Positions 1 through 8,771 of a stretch of 64,000 nt of DNA are shown here, in pieces; the stretch's first letter is position 1; each line of letters starts with the position of its first letter. This DNA is from Streptomyces pyxinicus (lineage in GTDB: Bacteria > Actinomycetota > Actinomycetes > Streptomycetales > Streptomycetaceae). The position numbers were made by a program, and so were the translations under genes. Under the pieces are notes generated by a model. The model was not told the DNA's origin and searched no databases. It worked only from the letters and a program-made list of their open reading frames with translations. Location: the NCBI RefSeq assembly GCF_024753135.1, contig NZ_JANUGP010000024.1, positions 62,001-126,000 of the forward strand, written 5' to 3'.

Positions 1-297
1 CGCGAGGGGCGCGTCGGAGTCGTGGCCCATCTGGGTGGGCAGGTCGAAGGCGACCGAGAGGCCGGTGGTGCCGTGGGCGATGAGCTGCCGGTAGCGGGCG
101 TTGGACTCGGCGGCCGTGCCGAAACCGGCGTACTGCCGCATGGTCCAGGGGCGGCCCGTGTACATGGTCGGGTAGACCCCGCGCGTGAACGGGTACGCGC
201 CCGGCTCGCCCAGCTTCTCGGCCGGGTCCCAGCCGGCCAGGTCGGCCGGACCGTAGACCGGCTCGATCGGCAGGCCCGACTCCGAGTCACGCGCCAT
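1..297 (-). CDS. Acyl-CoA mutase large subunit (methylmalonyl-CoA mutase family), 5' part only
   Basis: Partial: the first 99 residues, read from ATG at 297-295, run off the left edge. The protein contains [20 protein letters not shown] and a [19 protein letters not shown] segment, both hallmarks of the catalytic barrel of methylmalonyl-CoA/isobutyryl-CoA mutase large subunits. These are adenosylcobalamin enzymes that rearrange acyl-CoA carbon skeletons in the cytoplasm. The short N-terminus with no partner-subunit domain fits the stand-alone large subunit. The exact substrate (methylmalonyl, isobutyryl or ethylmalonyl type) cannot be decided because the substrate-binding and B12-binding regions lie outside the window. 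It is transcribed away from the L,D-transpeptidase gene. Confidence 0.9.
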   Translation of the reverse strand, partial: MARDSESGLPIEPVYGPADLAGWDPAEKLGEPGAYPFTRGVYPTMYTGRPWTMRQYAGFGTAAESNARYRQLIAHGTTGLSVAFDLPTQMGHDSDAPLA

Positions 298-376
298 GGT
301 CGCCTCCGCACGGTTGCTCGCCCTTCCCACCATGCCCCGTAGTTCGGCGGCGGTCACGCGGGGAAGCATCCCCGGC

Positions 377-1249
377 ATGAGGAACAGGGGCACACTCGCC
401 GCCGTACTCGCCTCGACCGCCGCCCTCGCGGCCCTGACCGGCTGCACCGTGCGGCCCGCCGGCTCCGACGGTGCCGACGCCGCCGACGGCAAGCACCGCC
501 TGCCGGTACACGTCCGCCTGCCGTCCACCCCCGGCCCCGAACCGTCCCGGACCCCGGGAACCGCCCCCACCCGGACGGCCACCACCCCGAGCCCGCCTGC
601 CACGCCCGCCGTGCCCGCGCGGGTGCTCTGGTCGCGCGGCGACAGCGGACCGGCCGTCCGGGAACTCCAGGCGCGGCTGCGCCAGGTGGCCTGGCTGTAC
701 GACGGGCCGACCGGCGCGTACGACGACCTGACCGAGCAGGCCGTGCGCGGCTTCCAGGGCAAGCGCGGGCTGCCCCGGACCGGCGCGACCGACACCGCGA
801 CCTGGCAGCGGCTGGTGCGGATGACGCACCGGCCCGGCAGGTGGGAGCTGTACCTGATGGGCGGTCAGCCGGCCGGCGCGCCCGATCCGCGCTGTCTGAC
901 CGGGCGGGTGCTGTGCGTCGACAAGACGACACGGACGCTGCGCTGGATGGTCGACGGCCGGACCGTCACGACGACGGCGGTGCGGTTCGGCACGCAGTAC
1001 ACCCCGACCCGGGAGGGCGTCTTCCACGTCTACTGGAAGGCCCGGGACTGGGTGTCCACGCTCTACCACTCGCCGATGCCGTACGCGATGTTCTTCAGCG
1101 GCGGCCAGGCGGTGCACTACTCGTACGACTTCGCGGCGCGCGGTTACGCGGGCGGCTCGCACGGCTGTGTGAACGTCCGGGACGAGGCGGCGATCTCGGC
1201 GATCTTCGCGCAGGTGCGGGTGGGCGACACGGTGGTCGTCCACCGGTGA
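377..1249 (+). CDS. L,D-transpeptidase lipoprotein with peptidoglycan-binding domain
   Basis: A 290-residue lipoprotein predicted to act on peptidoglycan outside the membrane. Residues 1-23 are a lipoprotein signal with lipobox LTGC (Cys23). Residues 30-82 are a Pro/Thr-rich linker. Residues about 85-148 are a PG_binding_1 domain ([15 protein letters not shown]). Residues about 170-290 are a YkuD L,D-transpeptidase domain with the catalytic motif SHGCVNV (His262, Cys264). Such enzymes make 3-3 peptide cross-links. The ATG at 377 is chosen because it places the signal peptide at the N-terminus; an in-frame upstream ATG at 296 would add 27 non-signal residues. A strong terminator follows directly. 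Confidence 0.9.
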   Translation: MRNRGTLAAVLASTAALAALTGCTVRPAGSDGADAADGKHRLPVHVRLPSTPGPEPSRTPGTAPTRTATTPSPPATPAVPARVLWSRGDSGPAVRELQARLRQVAWLYDGPTGAYDDLTEQAVRGFQGKRGLPRTGATDTATWQRLVRMTHRPGRWELYLMGGQPAGAPDPRCLTGRVLCVDKTTRTLRWMVDGRTVTTTAVRFGTQYTPTREGVFHVYWKARDWVSTLYHSPMPYAMFFSGGQAVHYSYDFAARGYAGGSHGCVNVRDEAAISAIFAQVRVGDTVVVHR

Positions 1250-1260
1250 GGAGAGTTCGG

Positions 1261-1299
1261 GGCGCGGGCGGGACCGGGGGAACGTGTCCCGCCCGCGCC
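1261..1299. terminator. Hairpin terminator after the L,D-transpeptidase gene
   Basis: Perfect 14-bp inverted repeat: 1261-1274 pairs with 1286-1299 around an 11-base loop, 12 bases after the stop codon. There is no T-run, as is usual for Streptomyces terminators. It may also serve the opposing gene that ends at 1397. Confidence 0.8.
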
Positions 1300-1396
1300 G
1301 GGTGCACGAGCCGTAGGTACGGGGGGAACCCCGGCTCAGTGCGACGGCCGATGACCAGTCGGCTCACTCAGTACTGCGCCGGGCGCCGTGAAAACG

Positions 1397-2662
1397 TCAC
1401 ACCTCGCCGACAGATTTTTCTACGGCTTTTTCCACGGCCGGAAACCCGCAGGTCAGAGGGCGGTGTACGGCGGCTTCGGCAACCGGGGCCGAGGGGGAAG
1501 CGGGGGCGCCGGTCGCCGCGATCCGGCCCGGGCGTCCGGGATCGCGGGGGGCGGGGTCGATGCCGCGGTGCCGGGCGGGTCTGCCGCCGTGCTGCCGGCC
1601 GTCGCGGTCGTCGCCGTGCCCGCCCCGGTGCTTGCCGGGATGCCTGCCGGGACGGCTGTCGTCGTCACCGCCCGGGCCGTCACCCCCCGGGCCGTCACCC
1701 CCCGGGCCGTCACCCCCCGGGCCGTCGCCCCCCTGGCCGCCCTTGCCCCTGCCGTCGCCGCGGCCCCTCCCGCCGCCCTTCGGATCGCCCTTGCCGCCGG
1801 CCTTCGCGTCGCCGCCACCGCCGCCCCGCGCGGGGTCGGAGAGGCCGCCCGGGGCGGCCAGGACGACCTTGCAGTACCTGGTCACCCGCGCCGAGCCGCC
1901 CGCCAGGTCCTCCAGCGCGCGCAGGCGGCCGGTCTCCAGGCCCTTGCCGTCCCGGATGTCCCGGCAGGCCGAGGCGATGCCCGGCCGGCCGCCGGCGGAC
2001 GGCGCGGACGGGTCACCGGTGCCGATGGTGGCGCCGGCGGACGGACGCTCGTCCGGTACGAGGGCCTCGGCGGAGCCGCCGCCGGGGACGGCGGTGCCGG
2101 GCGTGCCCGGTGCGGTGCCCGGTACGCCCTGCGGGGAGGCCGAGCCGAGCGGCTCACCGGTGATCCCGGCGGTGACGGACGCCGTCGGGCCGGGGTGCGC
2201 GTCGTGGAACGGCGTGGGCAGCACCCCGCTGCCGGCGGCGACGGCGACCCCGCCGAGGGTGCCCGCGGCCACGGCCGCCGCCAGCACCAGGCGCGCGGGA
2301 CGGGCCCAGCGCGGCCGGCGGGCGGAAATTCCGGTACGGCCCCGTGCGCCGATGCGGACCAGGCCCGCGTCGGCGCCGGGAGCGGGCGTGGCGGAGCCGG
2401 TGCCGTAGGCGCCCCTCGCGAAGGCGGCGCCGGCGCGTTCGGCCTCGGCCTCCTCACGGGCCTTGCGGAACGCGGCCAGGGCGCCCTCCTCACCAGGGAG
2501 TTCACCGGTGGCGGGAGCCGCCTGGGCGGACAGTGCGCCGAGCGCGCCGGAGAGGCGTTCTGCCTGGTCACGGGCAGGGGCGTCGACGGCTTCCAGCGAC
2601 TCGCCGCGCAGCAGACGTTCCGCCGTGTCGCGGTTCAGCCATCTGTACTGCTCGTCGGCCAT
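1397..2662 (-). CDS. Membrane protein paired with an ECF sigma factor (putative anti-sigma factor)
   Basis: A 421-residue protein starting at ATG 2662-2660, which shares one base with the sigma-factor stop codon (TGATG), so translation is probably coupled. The cytoplasmic N-terminus (about 1-110) begins MADEQYRWLNRDTAERLL and lacks the HxxxCxxC zinc motif of ZAS-type anti-sigma factors. One membrane helix lies at about 113-137. The exported part holds four cysteines and a very long low-complexity Gly/Asp/Arg tail that includes a repeated GGDGP block. Coupling to a sigma gene and the single-helix topology suggest an anti-sigma factor, but no conserved domain was recognised, so the role is inferred. 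Because of the biased composition, the open frame continues far upstream of the true start. Confidence 0.8.
   Translation of the reverse strand: MADEQYRWLNRDTAERLLRGESLEAVDAPARDQAERLSGALGALSAQAAPATGELPGEEGALAAFRKAREEAEAERAGAAFARGAYGTGSATPAPGADAGLVRIGARGRTGISARRPRWARPARLVLAAAVAAGTLGGVAVAAGSGVLPTPFHDAHPGPTASVTAGITGEPLGSASPQGVPGTAPGTPGTAVPGGGSAEALVPDERPSAGATIGTGDPSAPSAGGRPGIASACRDIRDGKGLETGRLRALEDLAGGSARVTRYCKVVLAAPGGLSDPARGGGGGDAKAGGKGDPKGGGRGRGDGRGKGGQGGDGPGGDGPGGDGPGGDGPGGDDDSRPGRHPGKHRGGHGDDRDGRQHGGRPARHRGIDPAPRDPGRPGRIAATGAPASPSAPVAEAAVHRPLTCGFPAVEKAVEKSVGEV
1676..1736. repeat. 15-bp minisatellite inside the anti-sigma-like gene
   Basis: Four head-to-tail copies of the 15-base unit gccgtcaccccccgg, the last one degenerate. 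On the coding (minus) strand they encode the GGDGP repeats of the exported tail. The unit length keeps the frame, so copy-number change would only lengthen or shorten the tail. Confidence 0.9.
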
Positions 2663-3324
2663 CACATGTCCTTCTGCGTCCGCGCGCGCGTATGCGTCAC
2701 AGTCGCGGACGTCACCGCGCGGCCACGCGGTTCTCTCTGGGGTGGCAGCGCGTCGAGCACGCCGGCCGATTCCGGATCGTCGCCGAGCAGCTCCGCGAGC
2801 CGCTTCAGGCCCCGGTGCGCGGCGGTGCGGACGGCTCCCGCGCGTTTGCCGAGCGTCTCGGCGGCGGTCTTGGCGTCCAGGCCCACCACCACGCGCAGGA
2901 CGACCGCCTCGGCCTGGTCCTGCGGGAGCCGCGCGATGAGAGAGAGGGTGCGGTCGGTGGTGACGGCCTCGATGGCCTCGCCGGCCGTGTCGGACTCGGC
3001 GGCCCGGCCGGTCAGTTCCGTCTCGTCGCCGCCTATCGCGGGGCGGCGGCCGCGCATGCGTATGTGGTCCAAGGCGCGGTTGCGGGCGATCCGGGCGGCC
3101 CAGCCGCGGAAGCGGTCGGCGTCGCCGCTGAACCGGTCGAGGTCGCGGGCTATCTGGAGCCAGGCCTCCGACGCCACGTCCTCGGCGTCCGGGTCCCCGA
3201 CCAGCGTGCGCACGTAGCCGAGCAGCCGTGGATGCACCGCGCGGTACACCGAACGGAACGCGGTCTCGTCCCCGTCCTGTGCTGCGCGTACTGCGGCGGT
3301 CAGCTCCGCGTCGTCCCCCAGCAC
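2662..3324 (-). CDS. ECF-type RNA polymerase sigma factor
   Basis: A 220-residue sigma-70 family protein of the extracytoplasmic-function class. Region 2 is visible as DPDAEDVASEAWLQIARDLD followed by FRGWAARIARNRALDHIR. Region 4 contains LPQDQAEAVVLRVVVGLDAK and the helix-turn-helix TAAETLGKRAGAVRTAAHRG. The start is taken as GTG 3324-3322, with GGAG four bases upstream. An in-frame ATG further upstream (MDGAWFHAV) has no ribosome site and would add non-domain sequence. The stop overlaps the start of the membrane partner, giving a sigma/anti-sigma pair. Targets are unknown; the nearby L,D-transpeptidase makes an envelope role plausible. Confidence 0.9.
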   Translation of the reverse strand: MLGDDAELTAAVRAAQDGDETAFRSVYRAVHPRLLGYVRTLVGDPDAEDVASEAWLQIARDLDRFSGDADRFRGWAARIARNRALDHIRMRGRRPAIGGDETELTGRAAESDTAGEAIEAVTTDRTLSLIARLPQDQAEAVVLRVVVGLDAKTAAETLGKRAGAVRTAAHRGLKRLAELLGDDPESAGVLDALPPQREPRGRAVTSATVTHTRARTQKDM

Positions 3325-3503
3325 CGCACTCCCTTGAACGCCTGTCTCCGGTCGGCGCGAAAGGCACGTTACGGCGTGAAACCACGCGCCGTCCATGTCT
3401 GTAGAAGCTGCAACTAACTCGTGACCAGGTACGAGTGCGCGCAGGGTGAGATCCGGCGGCTCCGGGTGTGACAGAAACCGCACTCCCGACGCTGAAGGAG
3501 ATA

Positions 3504-3521
3504 CGGGTCGCACACGACCCG
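3504..3521. promoter_or_regulatory. Perfect 7+4+7 palindrome, operator candidate
   Basis: cgggtcg, four bases, cgacccg. It lies in the divergent promoter region about 180 bases upstream of the sigma-factor start and 420 upstream of the ABC transporter. It could be a dimeric-regulator site or a small hairpin; no regulator is implicated. Confidence 0.3.
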
Positions 3522-3718
3522 ACCACGCGACGGCCGGGGCCTCTCCTGTGGGGGGTGGCGGCCTCGGTCGTCGCGCCACCCTGGGGCCTCCCTTCGCGGT
3601 CGCCGTGCAAGCGGTGCCTCGCCGGTACACGCGTACCCGCCTGACGGCTCTGCCGTCTCCCTGAGGACCGCCGCGGTCGGAGCCGCACGGCTCGGACGGC
3701 CCCGCACGCCCCGTCGTA

Positions 3719-3760
3719 CTGCCCACGCTGTCCGGCCATCTGCCCACGCTGCTCGGCCAT
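3719..3760. repeat. 21-bp tandem duplication
   Basis: Two adjacent copies of ctgcccacgctgNNcggccat (3719-3739 and 3740-3760), followed by a partial third ending cggccat near 3777. Non-coding, upstream of the ABC transporter gene. Confidence 0.7.
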
Positions 3761-3943
3761 GTCGGCGTTTCGGCCATGTCCTGCCCGCAGCCGCTCCGAG
3801 CCGGACCAGGGATGTCGCGCGCGCGGGCTCCAAGACGCGGGAAACAGCGGGGTCCCCAGCACGGCCGGATGACGTGTGTTCGATATCGCAGCCACGTCGT
3901 TAGACCTCACGAATCTGCCGCAGCGACCGTCCCAGGGGGAACG

Positions 3944-5884
3944 ATGACCTCGGCCATCACACAGGACCAGCCACCGCGACCACCCAAGGGGACCGCGCCG
4001 GACGACGAACCGCGGGAGGCCGCTGTTCGAGAGGAGGAATACCTCTACCGCGGCGAGTCGAGGCTCCAGGCCGGCTCCCTGCTGACCTCCCGCACCATGG
4101 CACGGCGCCTGCCCTCCCTCGTGCGGCGCTCGGTGCGGATGGCCTGGCGCGTGGACCGGGGCGCGACCATCGGCCTGCTGGTGTGCCAGATCGGGACCGG
4201 CGTCCTCGCGGCCCTCGGCCTCCTGGCCGTCACGGGCACGATCACCGCTTTGATCTCCTCGGGCGACATCACCGAGCGGCTGAGGGACGCCGCCCCGCAG
4301 CTGACCGTGATCGCCGCCGCCACCGGCCTGCGCGCCCTGCTGGGCATCGCCGTCGGCTGGCTGACCGGCCGTCTGCGGCCCGTGCTCGGCCGGGCGGCGG
4401 AGCTGACGATGATCGAGGCCGCCCTCGGCGCGGAACTGGCCGCCAACAACAAGCCCGGCTACAACGACGCCTACGACATCGCCGACCGAGGCGCCCAGGT
4501 CACCCCCGACCTCGTGGAGGAAGCGCAGGACGTCCTCGCGGCGACCGCCACGCTCGCGGCCGGCGCCACCGTCCTGACCGTCCTGCACCCCCTCCTCCTC
4601 CCCCTGCTCTTCCTCGCGTGCCTGCCGCAGGCCGCCGCCTACGTCCGTTCCGCGCGCGTGATCTACCTCGCCGGCCTGGAGACCTCCGGGCGGCGCCGGA
4701 TGCTGGGCAAGCTGCGCTGGCACATGGCCTATCAGGAGTCCAGCGAGGAGATGCGCGCCTGCCTGGCCGGCCCCTTCCTCATCGGCCGGTACCGGCGGCT
4801 GGCAGCCTCGGTCAACGCGGCCGAACGGAAGGCCGCGAACACCGGTGCCTGGATGGGACTGGCCGGAGCAGTGGCCGGCGGGATCGCCTCCGCCGCCGTG
4901 TGGGCGGCGCTGCTGTGGCTGCTGGCCTCCGGGCGGATGAGCCTGGCGGCCGGCGGCGGCGCCGTCTTCGCCCTCCAGACCGCCACCGGCTCGGTGCGCG
5001 GCATCATCAACGGCGGGGCCCGCCTGGTGCGCACCGGCTGGTACGTGCAGGACTGGCAGAACTTCCTCGACAACGCCCACGGCCAGGCCATGACCGACTC
5101 CCGCGGCACCGCACCCGTGACCGTGGCCCCGGAGCGCTTCGAGGTCCGCGACGTCACCTACCGCTACGACGGAGCCCCGAAGAACAGCCTGAGCGGCGTC
5201 TCCCTGCAGGTGCGGCGCGGGGAGATCGTGGCGCTGGTCGGGGAGAACGGCTCGGGCAAGACGACCCTCTCGCGCCTGCTGTGCGGGCTGCTGCTGCCCA
5301 CCGAGGGCGACGTCGCCTGGGACCACGCCTCCGCCGCGGACCTGGACCCGTGGGGGTCGTGGGAGCATGTCGCGCTGGTGCCGCAGAAGTTCACCTACCT
5401 GCCGCTGACGATGCGCGACAACATCACCTTCGGGCAGGGCGACACCAGTGACGCGGCCCTGCTCGCCGCATGCGAGGCGTCCGGCGCGGCGGAGATGCTT
5501 CCCGGGCTCCGCTCCGGCCTCGACACCCTCCTGACCAGCGAGTGGTTCGGGGGCCAGCAGCTCTCCGGCGGACAGTGGCAGCGCCTGGTCCTCACCCGCG
5601 CGTTCCACCGGCGGGCGGCGCTGCTGGTGATGGATGAACCCACGGCCGCCCTCGACGCCCGCGCGGAGCACCGGATCTTCGCCGGCCTGCGGGAACTCGC
5701 CAAGGACCGCGCCGTCCTGCTGATCACGCACCGGCTCACGAACGTGGCCGTCGCCGACCGGATCGTGGTCCTGGACGAAGGGCGGATCGTCCAGGAAGGC
5801 ACCTACGCCCAGCTCACCCGGGAGCCCGGTCTGTTCCGGACCCTGTGGGAGCTGCAACGCCGGATGAGCGGCGACTCCCCCTGA
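3944..5884 (+). CDS. ABC transporter, fused permease and ATPase (exporter type)
   Basis: A 646-residue half-transporter. Residues 1-60 are a charged cytoplasmic leader. Membrane helices cluster at about 75-140, 200-240 and 300-345. The nucleotide-binding domain occupies about 395-640 with Walker A GENGSGKTT (433-441), Q-loop Gln481, signature LSGGQ (540-544), Walker B LLVMDE (560-565) and H-loop His596. All catalytic residues are intact. ATG 3944 has agggga four bases upstream. The architecture is that of homodimeric exporters often found beside peptide or small-molecule pathways. The substrate is unknown. It begins a same-strand run with two multi-NUDIX genes (79 and 57 bases between genes), suggesting a shared task. 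Confidence 0.85.
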   Translation: MTSAITQDQPPRPPKGTAPDDEPREAAVREEEYLYRGESRLQAGSLLTSRTMARRLPSLVRRSVRMAWRVDRGATIGLLVCQIGTGVLAALGLLAVTGTITALISSGDITERLRDAAPQLTVIAAATGLRALLGIAVGWLTGRLRPVLGRAAELTMIEAALGAELAANNKPGYNDAYDIADRGAQVTPDLVEEAQDVLAATATLAAGATVLTVLHPLLLPLLFLACLPQAAAYVRSARVIYLAGLETSGRRRMLGKLRWHMAYQESSEEMRACLAGPFLIGRYRRLAASVNAAERKAANTGAWMGLAGAVAGGIASAAVWAALLWLLASGRMSLAAGGGAVFALQTATGSVRGIINGGARLVRTGWYVQDWQNFLDNAHGQAMTDSRGTAPVTVAPERFEVRDVTYRYDGAPKNSLSGVSLQVRRGEIVALVGENGSGKTTLSRLLCGLLLPTEGDVAWDHASAADLDPWGSWEHVALVPQKFTYLPLTMRDNITFGQGDTSDAALLAACEASGAAEMLPGLRSGLDTLLTSEWFGGQQLSGGQWQRLVLTRAFHRRAALLVMDEPTAALDARAEHRIFAGLRELAKDRAVLLITHRLTNVAVADRIVVLDEGRIVQEGTYAQLTREPGLFRTLWELQRRMSGDSP

Positions 5885-5963
5885 CCAGCCCCACGCCGGT
5901 CTCGGTCCATTCTGCGCACTCGCCCGTCTCCCGCCCGTCTCCCGCCCCGGAAGGCAGAGCTTC

Positions 5964-7100
5964 ATGACCTCTCCCGCCTCCCCTTCGCGTCGCGTCACAC
6001 CGCGTGCGGCTCTGGCGGCAGCGAGGTACGCCGCATCCCGGCATGCGGCGTGGCTCGGCGCCGCCGCGATCGTCACCGACGAGGTCGGCAGGGTCCTGCT
6101 GGTGCGCCCCGCCTACCGCGAGGACGACGCGTGGCTGCTGCCCGGAGGTGTCGTCGAAGCCGGTGAACACCCGCACGTCACCTGCCGCCGCGAGATCACC
6201 GAGGAGCTGGGCCTGGATCTGCCGCTGCCGACCGTGCTCGCCGTCCACTCCCTCTCCCCGCACCACCCCGGCCCACAGCCCGGCACGCCCTGCCCGGGGG
6301 AGGTCCGGTTCGTCTTCGACGGCGGAACCCTCACCCCCGACCAGGTGGAGGCGATCCGCCTGCCTCAGGAGGAGCTGTCCGCGTACGCCTTCCTGGAGAG
6401 CCGGGACGCGGTGCGGCGGCTGCGGCCGGTGGACGGGCAGATGATGCTCGCCGCCTACCGTGCCCGGCTCGGGAACACCGGGACCGCTCACCTCGCCGAC
6501 GGCCGGCACATCCTCGACGTGCCGGCGCTGGACCGCCATGACGTCCATGTCCGCTGCCGGCCCTCCTGGGACAGCCCTCTCCACCGCGGCCCCGTCCCCG
6601 GAAGGCTCCCGGTGCGGCAAGCCTGGGCGTGGTGCTTCGTTCCCGACGGCCGGGTCGTCCTGGTGGCCGACCCCCGCCCCCGGGGTGCGTTGCCGATGCT
6701 GCCCGGCGGCACCGTGGAGAGCACCGACGCGACACCCGAGGACACCCTCCACCGCGAAGCCGCCGAGGAAGCCCAGCTCGCCCTGGCCGACCCGGTGCGA
6801 CTGGGCTGGGTGCTGGACGAGACCGGCGAGGTCCCCGGCGGCGTGGGGCCCAACGCCCGGCTCCGCCTGGCCGCCCGGGTCACCGGAACGGGTCCCGCGG
6901 CCGTTGACCCCGCCACCGGCCGCGCCTTCGCACGCCTGCTCGCCACCCCCGCCCAGGCAGCCGCGCTGCTGGGCTGGGGCCCGCCCGGCGCGCGGCAAGC
7001 CCGGCTCGCGGCGGAGACGGCGTGCGAGCGGTGGGGCCTACCGCCGGCTCGCGCCGCCGCCATCGAGGAGATCCCCGCGGAGGGGATGCGGCTGAGCTGA
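5964..7100 (+). CDS. Tandem NUDIX-domain protein (two domains)
   Basis: A 378-residue protein with two NUDIX folds, hydrolases that cleave nucleoside diphosphates linked to another moiety. Domain 1 (about 30-165) has a perfect GX5EX7REUXEEXGU box at 62-84, so it should be active. Domain 2 (about 215-345) has a related box at 248-272 (GGTVESTDATPEDTLHREAA) with a one-residue insertion, Asp in place of the first Glu, and Gln in place of the final Gly, so it is divergent. ATG 5964 is preceded by the weak purine site ggaaggcag. It sits between an ABC exporter and a three-NUDIX protein. The substrate cannot be inferred. Confidence 0.85.
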   Translation: MTSPASPSRRVTPRAALAAARYAASRHAAWLGAAAIVTDEVGRVLLVRPAYREDDAWLLPGGVVEAGEHPHVTCRREITEELGLDLPLPTVLAVHSLSPHHPGPQPGTPCPGEVRFVFDGGTLTPDQVEAIRLPQEELSAYAFLESRDAVRRLRPVDGQMMLAAYRARLGNTGTAHLADGRHILDVPALDRHDVHVRCRPSWDSPLHRGPVPGRLPVRQAWAWCFVPDGRVVLVADPRPRGALPMLPGGTVESTDATPEDTLHREAAEEAQLALADPVRLGWVLDETGEVPGGVGPNARLRLAARVTGTGPAAVDPATGRAFARLLATPAQAAALLGWGPPGARQARLAAETACERWGLPPARAAAIEEIPAEGMRLS

Positions 7101-7157
7101 CCCGAACGATCGCCCCGCCTCGACTCGTCCCGCTCCACGTCCCCGGGAGGTAGCCCC

Positions 7158-8639
7158 ATGCCGTTGTCGCACGACCACATCCGCACCACCGTCGAGACCT
7201 ATCTCGCTCGCCACCCTCACGAGCGCGAGCGGCTCGGCAGCCTCCTGGACGCCCTCGGCCGTCCCGCCGACATCGCCGGCCGTGCCACCTTCACCGGACA
7301 CGTCACCTGCGGCGCGATCGTCGTCGACCCGCTCGGCCGCGTCCTGCACGTGCTGCACCTGGCGAGCGGGAAGGTCCTCGCCCCCGGCGGACACACCGAG
7401 CCCGCCGACGAGTCCCTGGCAGCGGCGGCGCTGCGGGAACTGCACGAGGAGACCGGGATCCCGCCCCGGGCCGTCACGCCGTGGCCCGGCTACGAGGCCG
7501 TGCCGTTCGACATCGACATCCACGACGTCGACGCCCGCCCGGACAAGGGCGAACCCGGACACCGGCACTTCGACCTACGGTTCCTCTTCCGCCTGCGCAC
7601 CGCGGCCGAGGTGCCGGTGGTGCCGCGGGAAGAAGAGGTCGGCGGCATCGAGTGGCGGCCCGTGGACAGGGTGACCTCCCCCTCCCTGCGGGAGAAGCTG
7701 CTCAAGCTCACGCCGGAGACCGAGCCGCGAACCGCCAACGCCTCCGCCCTGATCCACAACGACCGCGGCGAGTACCTGCTCCACCTGCGCGACTACTTCC
7801 CCGGCCGGATCCGGGAGCCGGGCATGTGGTCCCTGCTGGGCGGCGGCCGAGAGCCCCAGGACGCCACCCTGGAACACACCGTGCGACGCGAACTCGCCGA
7901 GGAAGCCGGCCTCCACGTCGCCGACCTGGCACCGTTCGGCACCGAGTACGCCGCCGACGACACCGGCGGGACCGTGCCCATCGCCATCTACGCGGGCCGT
8001 TGGAACGGCGATCCCCGCGAACTCCACCTGACGGAGGGGGTGATGCTGGCCTGGTTCGCCCCCGGCGACCTCCACCGCCTGCGCATCGCCGACACCACCA
8101 GCGACCTCGTACGGCGCCACGCCGCCGGGCACCCGGCCGGCACCGTCCCGTGGAGCGGGCCCTCATCGCACGAGGAGCGCCGCCCAGCCTCCCCGCACGG
8201 AACGGTCCTCAACGTCATCGGCGTCCACCTCTACCTGCAACGGCCCGACGGGACAGTGCTGCTCGGGCTGCGCCACCCCGACTCCACGTTCGCACCGTCC
8301 ACCTGGCACGTCCTGGCCGGCCACTGCGAGCAGGAGAGCGCCATCGCCTGCCTGATCAGGGAGGCCCGAGAGGAAGCCGGCCTGCGGATCGAGCGCCGGG
8401 ACGTCGAACTCGTCCACGTCGTCCACCACATCGACCGCGCCGGGGACCGGCCCCGCATGGGCCTGTTCTTCCGCGCCCGGACCTGGAGCGGCGAGCCGGA
8501 ACTGCGCGAGCCGGACAAGTGCACCCGGTGGACGTTCTGGGACCCGGCCGCGCTCCCCGACGACCTCGTCCCCGACACCCGGGTGGCCATCGAGGGCATC
8601 CGCTCCGGCCGCCTCTACTCCGAAACGGGCTGGGCATGA
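7158..8639 (+). CDS. Triple NUDIX-domain protein
   Basis: A 493-residue protein built of three NUDIX domains. The boxes lie at 77-101 (APGGHTEPAD...RELHEETGI), 228-252 (LGGGREPQD...RRELAEEAGL) and 387-409 (LAGHCEQES...REAREEAGL). Each keeps the REUXEEXG metal-binding core. The first two have the one-residue-longer GGxxEPxD form common in actinobacterial NUDIX enzymes. An N-terminal helix (1-40) precedes domain 1. ATG 7158 follows gggaggtagcccc, a good ribosome site. It is co-directional with the two-domain NUDIX gene and the exporter. Three catalytic cores on one chain is unusual for this superfamily; substrates are unknown. Confidence 0.85.
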   Translation: MPLSHDHIRTTVETYLARHPHERERLGSLLDALGRPADIAGRATFTGHVTCGAIVVDPLGRVLHVLHLASGKVLAPGGHTEPADESLAAAALRELHEETGIPPRAVTPWPGYEAVPFDIDIHDVDARPDKGEPGHRHFDLRFLFRLRTAAEVPVVPREEEVGGIEWRPVDRVTSPSLREKLLKLTPETEPRTANASALIHNDRGEYLLHLRDYFPGRIREPGMWSLLGGGREPQDATLEHTVRRELAEEAGLHVADLAPFGTEYAADDTGGTVPIAIYAGRWNGDPRELHLTEGVMLAWFAPGDLHRLRIADTTSDLVRRHAAGHPAGTVPWSGPSSHEERRPASPHGTVLNVIGVHLYLQRPDGTVLLGLRHPDSTFAPSTWHVLAGHCEQESAIACLIREAREEAGLRIERRDVELVHVVHHIDRAGDRPRMGLFFRARTWSGEPELREPDKCTRWTFWDPAALPDDLVPDTRVAIEGIRSGRLYSETGWA

Positions 8640-8771
8640 GCTGACGGACGCCGCCCGCGACTGCGACAGCGCGCCTCGACCACAGGAGCCGGCCCGAGCC
8701 CGCCATCCTGGTCGTCACCACCGCCATCCACCAGGACCGGCCGCTGAAGACCTCGGTGCGGAGCCCGGCCC

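Larger units (their letters stand above)
3325..3943. other. Divergent intergenic region between sigma factor and ABC transporter
   Basis: About 620 bases with no convincing gene; the open frames here lack ribosome sites and resemble nothing. It must carry the promoters of both divergent genes. Two structures stand out: a perfect palindrome at 3504-3521 and a 21-bp tandem duplication at 3719-3760. No canonical -35/-10 pair could be assigned with confidence. Confidence 0.6.

Noticed and set aside
2663-6076. Very long minus-strand open frame continuing upstream of the anti-sigma-like gene
   Set aside because: It runs antisense across the ABC transporter and NUDIX genes and has no homology-like content there; it is an effect of high-GC codon bias.
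8640-8771. Possible small gene between the NUDIX and hypothetical genes
   Set aside because: No start with a ribosome site and no coding signature in 130 bases between convergent genes.
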